Shown piece by piece: positions 32,634 through 42,101 of a stretch of DNA of 64,000 nt. A model generated the notes under the pieces. It did not search any database. It had not been told where the DNA came from and saw only the letters and a list, made by a program, of their open reading frames with translations. Both the position numbers and the translations under genes were made by a program. This DNA comes from Bacteroidia bacterium (GTDB lineage: Bacteria > Bacteroidota > Bacteroidia > J057 > JADKCL01), in assembly GCA_020635905.1 (NCBI GenBank), contig JACJYV010000008.1, positions 434,001 to 498,000 on the forward strand. The letters are read 5' to 3'. Numbering within the stretch: the stretch's first letter is position 1; every line of letters begins with the position of its first letter.

Positions 32634-34736
32634 CTATTTCAGTTGGATAAGGTCGGAAATGATATGAAAGGATTCGTTGAGGTAAATGTCCTTCCGTAAT
32701 TTTTCTTTGAGTTTGTCATTGATCTGGTTGCGAAAAGTGTCCATTTTCAGCAGGGTTTGCTCAAATTCCGTGTTTTTCACTTCGAAATCCAGATTCTGCT
32801 CTGCCACCATGTCTTCCATGATTTTGAACAAAGCGCGGGAGTCCTTGTCACGGGCTCTGAAGGGCTCAATTTGCAGGGGAACATTCTTTTCCCATTTCTG
32901 CTCAAACGATTTGAAACCTTCGTTCAGCAGAGCCACCTGCACAAATTTGTCGCTGTTGTCCACCCGGTCCAGGCTTTTCTGGCGCAGGGCTTCCGCGGGA
33001 AATTCAGGCATTGGCGTGTACCAGGTCTTTTTCTGGAGAAATTCACCCGGCAAGGCATAAGGCAGTGAAGATTCGCGGTAATCAAATCCCATAAATATCT
33101 CAGGCAGACTGATGTCGGGCGTCACGCCCTGATTTTGGTGGGAGACCCCTGTGATACGGTTGAATTTCCCGACCGTGAATTTGAGAAATCCCTTTTCACC
33201 ATTCAGATTTTCAGCCGTTCCTTCCAGATCATCCAGATCGAGGCCCAGGGGCAGCACAATCTGTGAAGTTCCCTTTCCAAAGGTGGGGCAGCCCACGATC
33301 AGGGCGCGGTGGTAATCCTGCAGGGCCACGGTGGTAAATTCGGCCGCAGAGGCGCTGAGTCCGTTGACCATGACCAGCAAAGGACCGCTGTAAGACATAC
33401 CCAGATTGGGGTCCTGGTGGACAAATGGTTTTTCGTAACGGGAACTTTCAATGATCATGGGGCCACGGTCAATGAAAATGCCGGCCAGCTCAATGGCTTC
33501 GTTCACAGAACCTCCTCCATTATTGCGCAAATCGAGGATCAGGCCGTCAATGCCCTCCTTTTTGAGGTGGCTGATTTCCTTGGCAATGTCGTTGGCGCAG
33601 CCAAATTCTCCTTCTTTTTCCCATTCCGTGTAAAAGCTGGGCAGAGAGATGTAGCCAATTTTTTTCTCCCCCTGGAGCACCCAGCTTTTGACCAGATTCT
33701 CGACTGCCTCTACTTTTGATTTGGTCAGCAGGACAATCTGGTGCTTGCCGTCCTTCTTTTTCAGGGTAAATGATGCCTCCTGCAGGGAAATATCTTCCAG
33801 CAGGGTTTCCACTTCCTCCAGATCCATGGCGCTTACGTCGTGGATTTTTCCGTCGCGGGTTTTGCATTCAAGCAGAATGTCGCCCTGGTTGATCTCGTTT
33901 GAATTCCAGGCGGGCCCGCCAGGGATGAGACGCACTACCTCGATCTCGCCGTTGCGGTTTTCGAGCAGATTCAGACCAAAGGAAAGCTCCTCCCGCGAGA
34001 CGCCTGACTCGAATTTTTCTTTTTCTGTGGGCGAAAAGTAAGACGTGTGCGGGTCAAAACGGTTGGCTATGGCATTGAGCCAGGTGTTTCCTACCAATTC
34101 CTGCAGGCCAATGGTCGGTTTCAGGTCTTTGTGGATGGACTTTTGTACCCAATTTTTCACTTTCTCCCGGGCCGCAGGCTCGGTTTTCATCATTTCTTCT
34201 GTACTTACCTCTTCTTTTTCGCCAGTATCAAAGAGTTGCTGCAAGACCCTGAATTTGAGCCATTTTCTCCATTTTTCGGCCAGCATTGCCTGATCCTTGC
34301 AGTAATCTTTTTCCTCCCCGGGAAACATAGGCAGGGTTTCTGCTTTGGAGAAATCAAAGGGTTTTGCGCTCAGGAGAATCACCAGGCTGTCGGCCCGTTG
34401 CAGGCAACGTTGGTATTGTCGGGTAAGTTGGGTCAAAAATTCACAATTGCCGCCATCCAGTTCCTTTTGTAGCCCTTCTCTGAAGGGCGCAAGCTGGTCA
34501 AGTTCAGCCCGGGTGAAATACAATTTTTCGGGATCAAGGCCTTCAATAAAACTGTCAAAAATCTCAGCAGAAGTGGAGGGGTTTAATTCAATGGGGGAAA
34601 AATGGTAGTCATTCAGCATTTTGACCATCAATCCTGCCTTTTCACAATAATCCTGTCCCTTTTGCGCAAAAAGAGAATAATTCAGACTGAATCCACAGAA
34701 CAGTATGATGATAAGTATGAATTTAGGCCTGTTCAC
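32634..34736 (-). CDS. Carboxy-terminal processing protease (Tsp/Prc, peptidase S41)
   Basis: 700 residues, signal peptide (IILFCGFSLNYSLFAQ). An N-terminal helical domain (SFIEGLDPEKLYFTRAEL) is followed by a PDZ domain (about 235-330) and the S41 catalytic domain with LILDLRNNGGGSVNEA, VMVNGLSASAAEF (nucleophile Ser) and PTFGKGTSQ (general base Lys). The C-terminal 150 residues match the DUF3340-type tail of Tsp. It trims or degrades periplasmic proteins from their C-termini. Length fits the family. Confidence 0.93.
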   Translation of the reverse strand: MNRPKFILIIILFCGFSLNYSLFAQKGQDYCEKAGLMVKMLNDYHFSPIELNPSTSAEIFDSFIEGLDPEKLYFTRAELDQLAPFREGLQKELDGGNCEFLTQLTRQYQRCLQRADSLVILLSAKPFDFSKAETLPMFPGEEKDYCKDQAMLAEKWRKWLKFRVLQQLFDTGEKEEVSTEEMMKTEPAAREKVKNWVQKSIHKDLKPTIGLQELVGNTWLNAIANRFDPHTSYFSPTEKEKFESGVSREELSFGLNLLENRNGEIEVVRLIPGGPAWNSNEINQGDILLECKTRDGKIHDVSAMDLEEVETLLEDISLQEASFTLKKKDGKHQIVLLTKSKVEAVENLVKSWVLQGEKKIGYISLPSFYTEWEKEGEFGCANDIAKEISHLKKEGIDGLILDLRNNGGGSVNEAIELAGIFIDRGPMIIESSRYEKPFVHQDPNLGMSYSGPLLVMVNGLSASAAEFTTVALQDYHRALIVGCPTFGKGTSQIVLPLGLDLDDLEGTAENLNGEKGFLKFTVGKFNRITGVSHQNQGVTPDISLPEIFMGFDYRESSLPYALPGEFLQKKTWYTPMPEFPAEALRQKSLDRVDNSDKFVQVALLNEGFKSFEQKWEKNVPLQIEPFRARDKDSRALFKIMEDMVAEQNLDFEVKNTEFEQTLLKMDTFRNQINDKLKEKLRKDIYLNESFHIISDLIQLK

Positions 34737-34915
34737 GGCTAAAAATAGAAAAATTTTGTCATTTTGGAGACAGAAAAATCCCGTCTTTCCAAATCCATTG
34801 CTTCCTGAACTCCAGGTTTATCCCAGTATGGGATGGGCTCACCCCCTTTTGCCAAATTCCCCTGTCTTTTCCCTCATTTTTTTCTAAATTCAACCCAACC
34901 CTAAAATGCAACCCA

Positions 34916-36523
34916 ATGCGCAATCAATTTATCATCTTCTCCATTCTGCTGATCTCTGCCCTGGCGGGGATTTATTTTCTGCTTTGGCCACCCATTATCT
35001 GGAGCATGGTGGGGGTGGGCCCGCTGCTGCTGCTTGGGTTTTATGATCTGGTGCAAACCAAACACACGATTGCGCGCAATTTTCCCGTGCTGGGACGAGG
35101 CAGGTATATCATGGAATGGATGCGCCCCAAGTTGTACCAGTATTTCATTGAATCAGACATTGACGGGCGTCCATTCAGCCGCACCAACCGCTCAGTGATC
35201 TACCAACGGGCCAAAAATGTGCGTGACACGACCCCGTTTGGCACCCAGCTGAATGTGTATGAAGAGGGTTACGAGTGGATGAATCACTCCATTGCGGCCC
35301 TGGACCACCGCAATTTGCCCCATCACCCACGGGTTACCGTGGGCGGGCCTGACTGCAAGCAGCCTTACGACCTGAGCCTGCTCAATATTTCGGCCATGAG
35401 CTACGGTTCCCTGAGCAAAAATGCCATCCTGGCTCTGAACGGGGGCGCCAAAATTGGCGGATTTGCCCATAATACGGGCGAAGGCGGGGTGAGTCACTAC
35501 CATCTGGAACCGGGCGGCGACCTGATTTATCAGGTCGGAACGGGCTATTTTGGCTCACGCGACCCTGAAACGGGACGTTTTTCCCGCAAGCATTTTGAGG
35601 TTTCCGCGGGTCATCCCCAGGTAAAAATGATTGAGCTGAAGCTCTCCCAGGGAGCCAAGCCTGGTCACGGAGGCATTTTGCCTGCTTCCAAAAACACGCC
35701 CGAAATTGCCAAAATCAGGGGCGTCAAGCCGGGCACGGAGGTGGATTCGCCTCCCTATCACAAAGAATTCAACACCCCGATCGAAATGTTGCATTTCCTG
35801 CAAAATTTGCGGGAATGGTCGGGGGGCAAGCCCATTGGGTTCAAGCTGTGTGTGGGGCATAAAGGGGAATTTCTGGCGATTTGCAAAGCCATGGTCAAGA
35901 CAGGCATCAAGCCCGATTTCATCACCGTGGACGGGGGCGAAGGCGGCACAGGAGCGGCCCCGCTGGAGTTTTCCGACTCCGTGGGCATGCCCATGCGTGA
36001 CGGTTTGGCCTTTGTATATGATGCGCTGGTGGGATTTGACCTGAAAAAAGACATCAAACTGATTGCCTCAGGTAAGGTGGCTACCTCTTTTCATCTTTTC
36101 AGGGCCCTGGCCCTGGGTGCGGATGCCTGCAATTGCGCACGTGCCTTCATGATGGCTTTGGGCTGCATTCAGTCTCTGGAATGCAACCTGAACATCTGCC
36201 CCACAGGCGTGGCGACCCAGAAACCCCACCTGATGAAGGGGCTGGTGGTCGCAGACAAAAAGCAACGGGTGGCCAATTTTCACCGCGAAACCATTGAGGC
36301 CTTCACGGAATTGCTGGCTGCTGCAGGTCTGAATTCTCCCGAACAGATCAACCGCGGGCATATTTACCGCAATGAAAATCAAACCACGATCATGCGTTAT
36401 GACCAGAGCTACCCGTATGTGAAGCAGGGAGGCCTGCTCACAGGTCCGTACCCCGAGGGCTGGCAGACCATCATGGACGAGGCCGTGGCCGAGAGCTTTC
36501 ACCCCAGCTTTGTGGAGATTTAA
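34916..36523 (+). CDS. FMN-binding glutamate synthase-family protein, membrane-anchored
   Basis: 535 residues. Two short N-terminal hydrophobic segments (about 5-45) anchor a domain like the central and FMN parts of glutamate synthase: LNISAMSYGSLSKNAILALNGGAKIGG, GEGGVS, GAKPGHGG, TVDGGEGGTGAAPLEF, and a cysteine segment (ECNLNICPTGVATQ) for a 3Fe-4S cluster. It lacks the amidotransferase domain, so it cannot be a complete glutamate synthase and its reaction is unknown. The start at 34916 keeps the hydrophobic N-terminus; an ATG at 34905 is in another frame. Confidence 0.88.
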   Translation: MRNQFIIFSILLISALAGIYFLLWPPIIWSMVGVGPLLLLGFYDLVQTKHTIARNFPVLGRGRYIMEWMRPKLYQYFIESDIDGRPFSRTNRSVIYQRAKNVRDTTPFGTQLNVYEEGYEWMNHSIAALDHRNLPHHPRVTVGGPDCKQPYDLSLLNISAMSYGSLSKNAILALNGGAKIGGFAHNTGEGGVSHYHLEPGGDLIYQVGTGYFGSRDPETGRFSRKHFEVSAGHPQVKMIELKLSQGAKPGHGGILPASKNTPEIAKIRGVKPGTEVDSPPYHKEFNTPIEMLHFLQNLREWSGGKPIGFKLCVGHKGEFLAICKAMVKTGIKPDFITVDGGEGGTGAAPLEFSDSVGMPMRDGLAFVYDALVGFDLKKDIKLIASGKVATSFHLFRALALGADACNCARAFMMALGCIQSLECNLNICPTGVATQKPHLMKGLVVADKKQRVANFHRETIEAFTELLAAAGLNSPEQINRGHIYRNENQTTIMRYDQSYPYVKQGGLLTGPYPEGWQTIMDEAVAESFHPSFVEI

Positions 36524-36536
36524 GGGTGAGGGAAAA

Positions 36537-38096
36537 TTATTTTACAGAAATGCACTGAAAATCGCTGATGTTACGTGATTCAACGCTGAATCCGATTCCC
36601 AATAGCAGGATTTTCTTATCTGAAGCTGTATACTTCAGGTGATATGCTTTTTCCTGAATTTGCTCAAGCGCAGATTCTGCCGTACCCAGTTTGAATTCTA
36701 TCACCCAGATCTGGGCGGCAGTTTGTAAAACTGCGTCAATGCGGCCATCATGGGTCATAATTTCTGCATCAATTTGATAGCCAAGCAGTTTAAGACAAAG
36801 GTAGAAAATGCTGTGATAATACCTTTCCTGGTGCTCAGGAGTGGATTTTTTGACAGGTGCGAGGGGATAAGTTATATTGGCAAACATGGATTTCATCAAT
36901 TCCACGAATGTTTCTGTTTCACCTGCCTCAACGGCCTGGCCAAGTTTAAACAAAATACTACCTGCCTGCTCCTTGGTACGCTGACTGAATTCAGCCAGGA
37001 GGTGAATGCTGAAGGCTTCTTCCACTTCACGGTTGGGGAAATCAAGGGTCACGATATTCGTCCCAAAATTAAAGGCCTTCATGGTCAGATAGCCAGTCTG
37101 GAAAAGCAGGGCATTCAGCTCAATATTCCTCAGGTCAAACGTATTGAAATAATTGATATTCAACTGGCGGTTTTTGAGGTCGAAAGGGGAATATCCGTTC
37201 TGACGAATGAGCTTCATCAAAAAGGTTGGCGTTCCCGTCTGAAACCAGTAATCTCTGAAGACATTTTTTTCAAACAGGTTCAGAATGGAAAATGGATTGT
37301 ACACAAAATGGGCTCCATCCCAGGAATATCCATTATACCACTCCTTGATCGCCTTGAGAATGTCGGGGAAATAGTCTGCATATTTTTGGGCCAGAACAGG
37401 GATGAATTCCTTGAAGTAGAACTCAAGTTCCTGCTGGGTGTAACCCAGCAAAGTGGCGTAGTTTTCGTCTGTGGAAATGTCGTTCAGGTTATTCAGATCA
37501 GAAAAAATCGACACCTGACTGAATTTGGAAACGCCTGTAAGGAGGAAAAATCGGATGTACTTATCGTTTCCTTTGACCACAGAGTACAAATTTTTCAGGA
37601 CTTCACGGTTGTGATCTGCCTTGTCTGGGTCATCCACATGGTCAATGATGGGTTTATCGTATTCATCCACCAGAATCGCCACTTTTTTCCCGCTCCCCAA
37701 CTTCCTGATAAGCTCGTCAAACTGGGTGGAATAGTTTGGCGTAACCAGGTCAATTTTATTTTCCCGGGCAATTTCGGCCAATCTGGATTCGAGCGCGGAT
37801 TGTAAACCAATGGTTTTTTCGCTCATTTTGCTGAAATCCAGATGAATTACAGGGCAAGCTTCCCAATCCATTTTATCATGAATCCAGAGCCCCTCAAATA
37901 GTTCCTGATTTCCCTGAAAAATCTCTTTTAAAATGCTGATCATCAAAGACTTGCCAAACCTCCGTGGGCGGGATAGAAAGTAATAAATTCCCTGGTTGAT
38001 CAGGTTGTAAATGATTTCAGTCTTATCTACATACAAATATTCTTCCTTTATTAGTTTGGAAAATTCCTGAACTCCTATGGGAAGTTTTTTCTGCAT
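36537..38096 (-). CDS. AAA-ATPase-like/PD-(D/E)XK nuclease-like protein (PF09820-PF08011 type)
   Basis: 519 residues. The N-terminus shows the family start LPIGVQEFSKLIKEEYLYVDKT, a degenerate P-loop RPRRFGKSLMISIL (about residue 43) and a Walker B-like VAILVDEYDKPI. The C-terminus has the nuclease-like core GRIDAVLQTAAQIWVIEFKL. This family is often found in many copies in Bacteroidota, with no settled function; a role in defence or mobile DNA has been suggested. It converges with the FMN protein (13 bp). Confidence 0.85.
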   Translation of the reverse strand: MQKKLPIGVQEFSKLIKEEYLYVDKTEIIYNLINQGIYYFLSRPRRFGKSLMISILKEIFQGNQELFEGLWIHDKMDWEACPVIHLDFSKMSEKTIGLQSALESRLAEIARENKIDLVTPNYSTQFDELIRKLGSGKKVAILVDEYDKPIIDHVDDPDKADHNREVLKNLYSVVKGNDKYIRFFLLTGVSKFSQVSIFSDLNNLNDISTDENYATLLGYTQQELEFYFKEFIPVLAQKYADYFPDILKAIKEWYNGYSWDGAHFVYNPFSILNLFEKNVFRDYWFQTGTPTFLMKLIRQNGYSPFDLKNRQLNINYFNTFDLRNIELNALLFQTGYLTMKAFNFGTNIVTLDFPNREVEEAFSIHLLAEFSQRTKEQAGSILFKLGQAVEAGETETFVELMKSMFANITYPLAPVKKSTPEHQERYYHSIFYLCLKLLGYQIDAEIMTHDGRIDAVLQTAAQIWVIEFKLGTAESALEQIQEKAYHLKYTASDKKILLLGIGFSVESRNISDFQCISVK

Positions 38097-38230
38097 CTGG
38101 CCAAAGATAAGGAGATTTTGGGAGACAGAAAGGCAGGGTAATTATGCAAAAGACAGCTTGAATTGATATTTTAAACAGATTTTGAGGCAAATCCCACGAT
38201 ACTGAAAAAAAATCCCTAATTTTTCCCCTG

Positions 38231-40222
38231 ATGAGCAAGCAGAAAAAAGCCGAAATCACCTCTCCCAACCCGATTATTCCTCCCAAATGGGCTCCCTGGG
38301 CCTGGCTGGCCGGGATACTCATCCTGACTTTCGTGACCATGTCGCCCGTGGTGGACAACGATTGGACCAATTGGGACGATGAGGTGTACGTGGTGCAAAA
38401 TACCCAAATTCAGGAATTCAATGGGGAAACCATTGGCCACCTTTTCAATCCTGAAACCCGCACCCTGGCCAATTACGACCCCGTGAGCATGACCACCCTT
38501 GCCTGGGACTTGCGCGGTAACAGCCGTCCTGATGGGAAAGGCGGTCAGATCATCAAGGCGAAGCCTTTTCACCAGACCAGTCTGCTCTTTCATCTGGCAA
38601 ATACCATGCTGGTATTTCTGTTTCTCTACCAGTTTTTCGACCGAAAGCTGCTTTTTCCCATCGTGGGAGCCCTGCTTTTTGGGGTTCACCCCATGCATGT
38701 GGAGGCCGTAGCCTGGGTTTCGGCCCGCAAGGAAGTCGTTTACACCTTCTTTTTCCTGTTTTCCCTGCTTGCTTACGACCGGCACCTCAAAAAAGCAAAC
38801 TGGCTCATGCTGGGTCTGACTTTCCTGGCCTTTGTACTTTCCGCCCTGTCCAAGCCCAGTGCCGTGGCATTGCCCGGGGTTTTACTGGCCATGGATTTAT
38901 ATAAGGGGCGCACCCTGGGTGCAAAATCCCTGCTGGAAAAGGTGCCCTTTTTCGCAGTTTCAGTCTGGATTGGACTGCTTACCATTGCCGGACAAGCCGC
39001 GGAAAATGCCTTGCAAAGCACGGAAAATTTTGGTCTGGGCCTGAGATTCCTGTACGGCTGCTACGGGTTGGTAATGTATGTGGTAAAGGCAATTATTCCC
39101 TTTGGGATGGCTGCAATTCATCCCTATCCCAACCCTGAAGAATTGTCCGTGATCTTCTACCTGGCCCCCGTTTTGGCATTGGGAATGCTGGTTGGTCTCT
39201 TTTTTCTCTGGAAAAAAGGCCAAAAGGGGTTGTGGTTTGGGGGAATATTCTACCTGATCACCATTGCCCTGGTCCTGCAGTTCATCACCTTTGGACATAC
39301 CCTGATTTCAGAACGATTTACCTATCTGCCCTATGTGGGACTTTTCATCATGCTGGCTTTTGGACTGGAATGGGCGCTGCAAAAGTGGAATTCCAACAAA
39401 AATCTGAAATGGGGGCTCTATGGATTGGTAGGTTGTCTGGGAATAGCTTTTGTACCCCTTAGTCAGAATCAGGCCAAAGTCTGGAAAAACAGCAAAACCC
39501 TCATGGACCAGTCCATTGCCCAATATCCTGACCTGAATGCCCTGCCTTATAATAACCGCGGACTTTGGTTCAAGCAAAATAATCAGTACGGGCCTGCCCT
39601 TCAGGACTTTAACCAGGCGATTGACATTGACCCGGGCAAAGCGCTGTATTTTAATAACCGTGGCAACCTTTACCGCGAACTGGCCGCAGAAGGGCAGAAT
39701 GAAGCCGCCAACCTGCAATTGTCCGTGGCTGACCTCAGCAAAGCCATTGAAATCAATCCCAACGATCCTGATGCCTACAACAGCCGCGGACTTTCCTACC
39801 TCGATATGGGGAATGAAAAGGCGGCTCTGGCTGATTTTACCCAATCCATTGAAATTAAACCTGAAAACGACCTCGCCTATCTGAATCGGGCTGTTTTGCA
39901 GTTGAATTCACAGGCGCTGGAGCCCGCATTGGCCGATTTTGACCAATATGTGCAGCGCAATCCCAACGACATCCAGATTCTGAATCTGCGCGGTTACACC
40001 CGTTTTCGCCTGGGCCAGTTTGAGAACGCGCTTACGGACCAAAACCGGGTGATTCATGCCTCGCCTGATAATGGCAGTTTTTATATGTTCAGGGCTTTCA
40101 CCCTCGATACCCTTGGTAGAGCGCAGGATGCACTTTCAGATGCCCGCCGCGCCCGCGAACTTGGCGCCCAGGTGGAGGAAGATTTCATGCAAAAGCTGGA
40201 AGGGAAAGTGGGTGGAGAATGA
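38231..40222 (+). CDS. Membrane glycosyltransferase-like protein with TPR repeats, paralogue of 450-2237
   Basis: 663 residues. About ten membrane helices with the same landmarks as the paralogue: NDWTNWDDEVYVVQN in the first loop and HPMHVEAVAWVSARKEVVY. At least six TPR units from about residue 430 (ALPYNNRGLWFKQN, AYNSRGLSYLDMGN, DLAYLNRAVLQL). TMTC-like proteins are thought to transfer mannose or to organise surface polymer assembly; here the function is inferred only. It starts 134 bp after the divergent AAA-like gene. Confidence 0.78.
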   Translation: MSKQKKAEITSPNPIIPPKWAPWAWLAGILILTFVTMSPVVDNDWTNWDDEVYVVQNTQIQEFNGETIGHLFNPETRTLANYDPVSMTTLAWDLRGNSRPDGKGGQIIKAKPFHQTSLLFHLANTMLVFLFLYQFFDRKLLFPIVGALLFGVHPMHVEAVAWVSARKEVVYTFFFLFSLLAYDRHLKKANWLMLGLTFLAFVLSALSKPSAVALPGVLLAMDLYKGRTLGAKSLLEKVPFFAVSVWIGLLTIAGQAAENALQSTENFGLGLRFLYGCYGLVMYVVKAIIPFGMAAIHPYPNPEELSVIFYLAPVLALGMLVGLFFLWKKGQKGLWFGGIFYLITIALVLQFITFGHTLISERFTYLPYVGLFIMLAFGLEWALQKWNSNKNLKWGLYGLVGCLGIAFVPLSQNQAKVWKNSKTLMDQSIAQYPDLNALPYNNRGLWFKQNNQYGPALQDFNQAIDIDPGKALYFNNRGNLYRELAAEGQNEAANLQLSVADLSKAIEINPNDPDAYNSRGLSYLDMGNEKAALADFTQSIEIKPENDLAYLNRAVLQLNSQALEPALADFDQYVQRNPNDIQILNLRGYTRFRLGQFENALTDQNRVIHASPDNGSFYMFRAFTLDTLGRAQDALSDARRARELGAQVEEDFMQKLEGKVGGE

Positions 40223-40280
40223 AAAGGCCTACGCCACTCCTCTATCTAACCTCTTTCATCTAAAATCTCATCTCTAACGA

Positions 40281-40565
40281 CTAAGTCAATCCCTGGGATT
40301 GAAGCCGCTATGCGGGGGTATTTTATGGCGAAGCCAACCAGGGTGGGGTGGCCTTGCCAAAACCAGGGGGCGGCCTTGAGCGAGGGGAGTGGGCGGCTGG
40401 TGGGCTTGTGCGACGGGTCAGAGGTGTGAGGGGGCAGGGTTTAGGTTTTGGCGCTTTTTGCTTCTTTTTCTAAAAAAGAAGGCCCGCCCGGCCAGGGCAC
40501 CCCAAAAACTAATCACAAATTTAAATTTTGCGACAACTTGTTGTCGCTTACGACGCCCTAAGAGC
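40281..40565 (-). repeat. R1 dispersed repeat, full copy B (inverted)
   Basis: Reverse complement of copies A and C from the CTAAGTCAATCC end to the CCCTAAGAGC end, with the same hairpins. It sits in the 465-bp gap between the TPR protein and the glutamine synthetase gene. Flanks on both sides are TCTAAC/TCTAAAATC microrepeats (40240-40285 and 40563-40600), so insertion near such words is likely. Confidence 0.85.
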
Positions 40566-40687
40566 CTAACGACTCACATCTAAGGACTCCTCTAAGGACT
40601 CGCAGTCTCCGTTAGGACTTATTCAGAGGATTTTGCAAATTCGAAAGTCTGATAAAAAATTATTCACCCGGAAATCAAGCCCCGAAA

Positions 40688-42040
40688 ATGGAAACCAAAG
40701 AAATTCTGAAATACATCAAAGACCATCCCTCGGCCAAAGTCAAAGTTGCGATCACGGACATCGACGGGATTTTGCGGGGTAAAATCATGGCCCGCGACAA
40801 GTTCATTTCGGCCCTGGAAAGCGGATTTGGCTTCTGCGATGTGGTTTTTGGGTGGGATTCCTCAGACGTGGCGTATGATAATACTGAATTTACGGGCTGG
40901 CACAGCGGCTATCCCGACACCATGGTTCACCTCGATCCGGGCACGTTCAGGAAAATTCCCTGGGAAAATGACCTGCCCTTTATGCTGGGCGACACCTTTG
41001 ATAATGAAGGAAAACCAGCCGTGGTTTGCCCGCGGAATCTGCTGAAAAAAGTAAAGGCAGAATGTGAGGAAATGGGGTTCAAACCTTTTTTTTCGCAGGA
41101 GTTCGAGTGGTTTAATTTTGAACAAACTCCCCAGGAATGGGCCGATAAAAAGTACCGCGATCCCAAACCCATGACCCCGGGCATGTTTGGTTATTCCATC
41201 CTGCGCTCGTCTCTGAAAAGTGGGTTTTTCAATGACCTTTTTGATCTGATGCTCAAATTTGATGTGCCGCTGGAAGGCTTGCACACGGAAACGGGACCGG
41301 GCGTATACGAAGCGGCCATCCTCTATGCTGATATTCTGGAGGCCGCCGACCGGGCTGTGCTCTTCAAAAGCGGGGCCCGTGAAATTGCCTACAAGCATGG
41401 GATCATGGCTACTTTCATGGCCAAATGGAATGAAAATCTGCCCGGATGCAGCGGACACGTGCACCAAAGTCTCTGGAAAAAAGGCAAAAATGCCTTTTAC
41501 GATCCCAAGCAAAAGCACAACATGAGTGAGCTTTTCCAGAGCTACCTGGCGGGACAATTGCATTGTCTGCCCCATATTCTGCCCATGTTTGCCCCCACGA
41601 TTAACAGCTATAAACGCCTGGTGGAAGGTGCCTGGGCGCCCACCACCATCACCTGGGCAGCCGATAACCGTACCGTGGCCCTGCGGGTCATGCCGGGTAG
41701 TGCTGGTTCCTGCCGCCTCGAAACGCGGGTGCCTGGCTCAGATTCAAATCCTTATCTGGCGCTGGCGGGTTGTCTGGCGGCTGGTCTTTACGGGATCAAA
41801 AACAAATTGAAACTGGAGATCAAAGAGACCAAGGGAAATGGCTACCGCGACCTCAGCAACGGCATTTTGCCCGGAAATCTGTGGCAGGCCACCCAAAACA
41901 TGAAAAATTCGGCCCTGGCCCGCGAACTGTTTGGCAACGGATTCGTGGATCACTTCACCGCCACCCGCGAGTGGGAATGGCGGCAATTCGGCAAAGTGGT
42001 GACGGATTGGGAAATGAAGCGGTATTTTGAGATTATTTAG
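40688..42040 (+). CDS. Glutamine synthetase-family protein (gamma-glutamyl amine ligase-like)
   Basis: 450 residues. The beta-grasp domain has VAITDIDGILRGKIM. The catalytic domain has FFSQEFEWFNFE (metal Glu), GLHTETGPGVYEAA, CSGHVHQSLW (ATP/metal His) and RVMPGSAGSCRLETRVPG. The adenylylation region of GlnA is not obvious. The sequence is closer to PuuA-like ligases, which glutamylate amines such as putrescine, than to GlnA. An iron alcohol dehydrogenase and a C26 amidase, the other usual partners, are 10 kb downstream. Substrate is inferred. Confidence 0.8.
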   Translation: METKEILKYIKDHPSAKVKVAITDIDGILRGKIMARDKFISALESGFGFCDVVFGWDSSDVAYDNTEFTGWHSGYPDTMVHLDPGTFRKIPWENDLPFMLGDTFDNEGKPAVVCPRNLLKKVKAECEEMGFKPFFSQEFEWFNFEQTPQEWADKKYRDPKPMTPGMFGYSILRSSLKSGFFNDLFDLMLKFDVPLEGLHTETGPGVYEAAILYADILEAADRAVLFKSGAREIAYKHGIMATFMAKWNENLPGCSGHVHQSLWKKGKNAFYDPKQKHNMSELFQSYLAGQLHCLPHILPMFAPTINSYKRLVEGAWAPTTITWAADNRTVALRVMPGSAGSCRLETRVPGSDSNPYLALAGCLAAGLYGIKNKLKLEIKETKGNGYRDLSNGILPGNLWQATQNMKNSALARELFGNGFVDHFTATREWEWRQFGKVVTDWEMKRYFEII

Positions 42041-42101
42041 ATTTTAGATTGGTAGATGTCAGACAATCAGAGGTTAGAGAATTAGATTTGGGAGATGGTC
42101 T

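Noticed and set aside
36537..38096. Transposase
   Set aside because: The P-loop RPRRFGKS and C-terminal nuclease-like core belong to the AAA-ATPase-like family; no terminal inverted repeats flank it.
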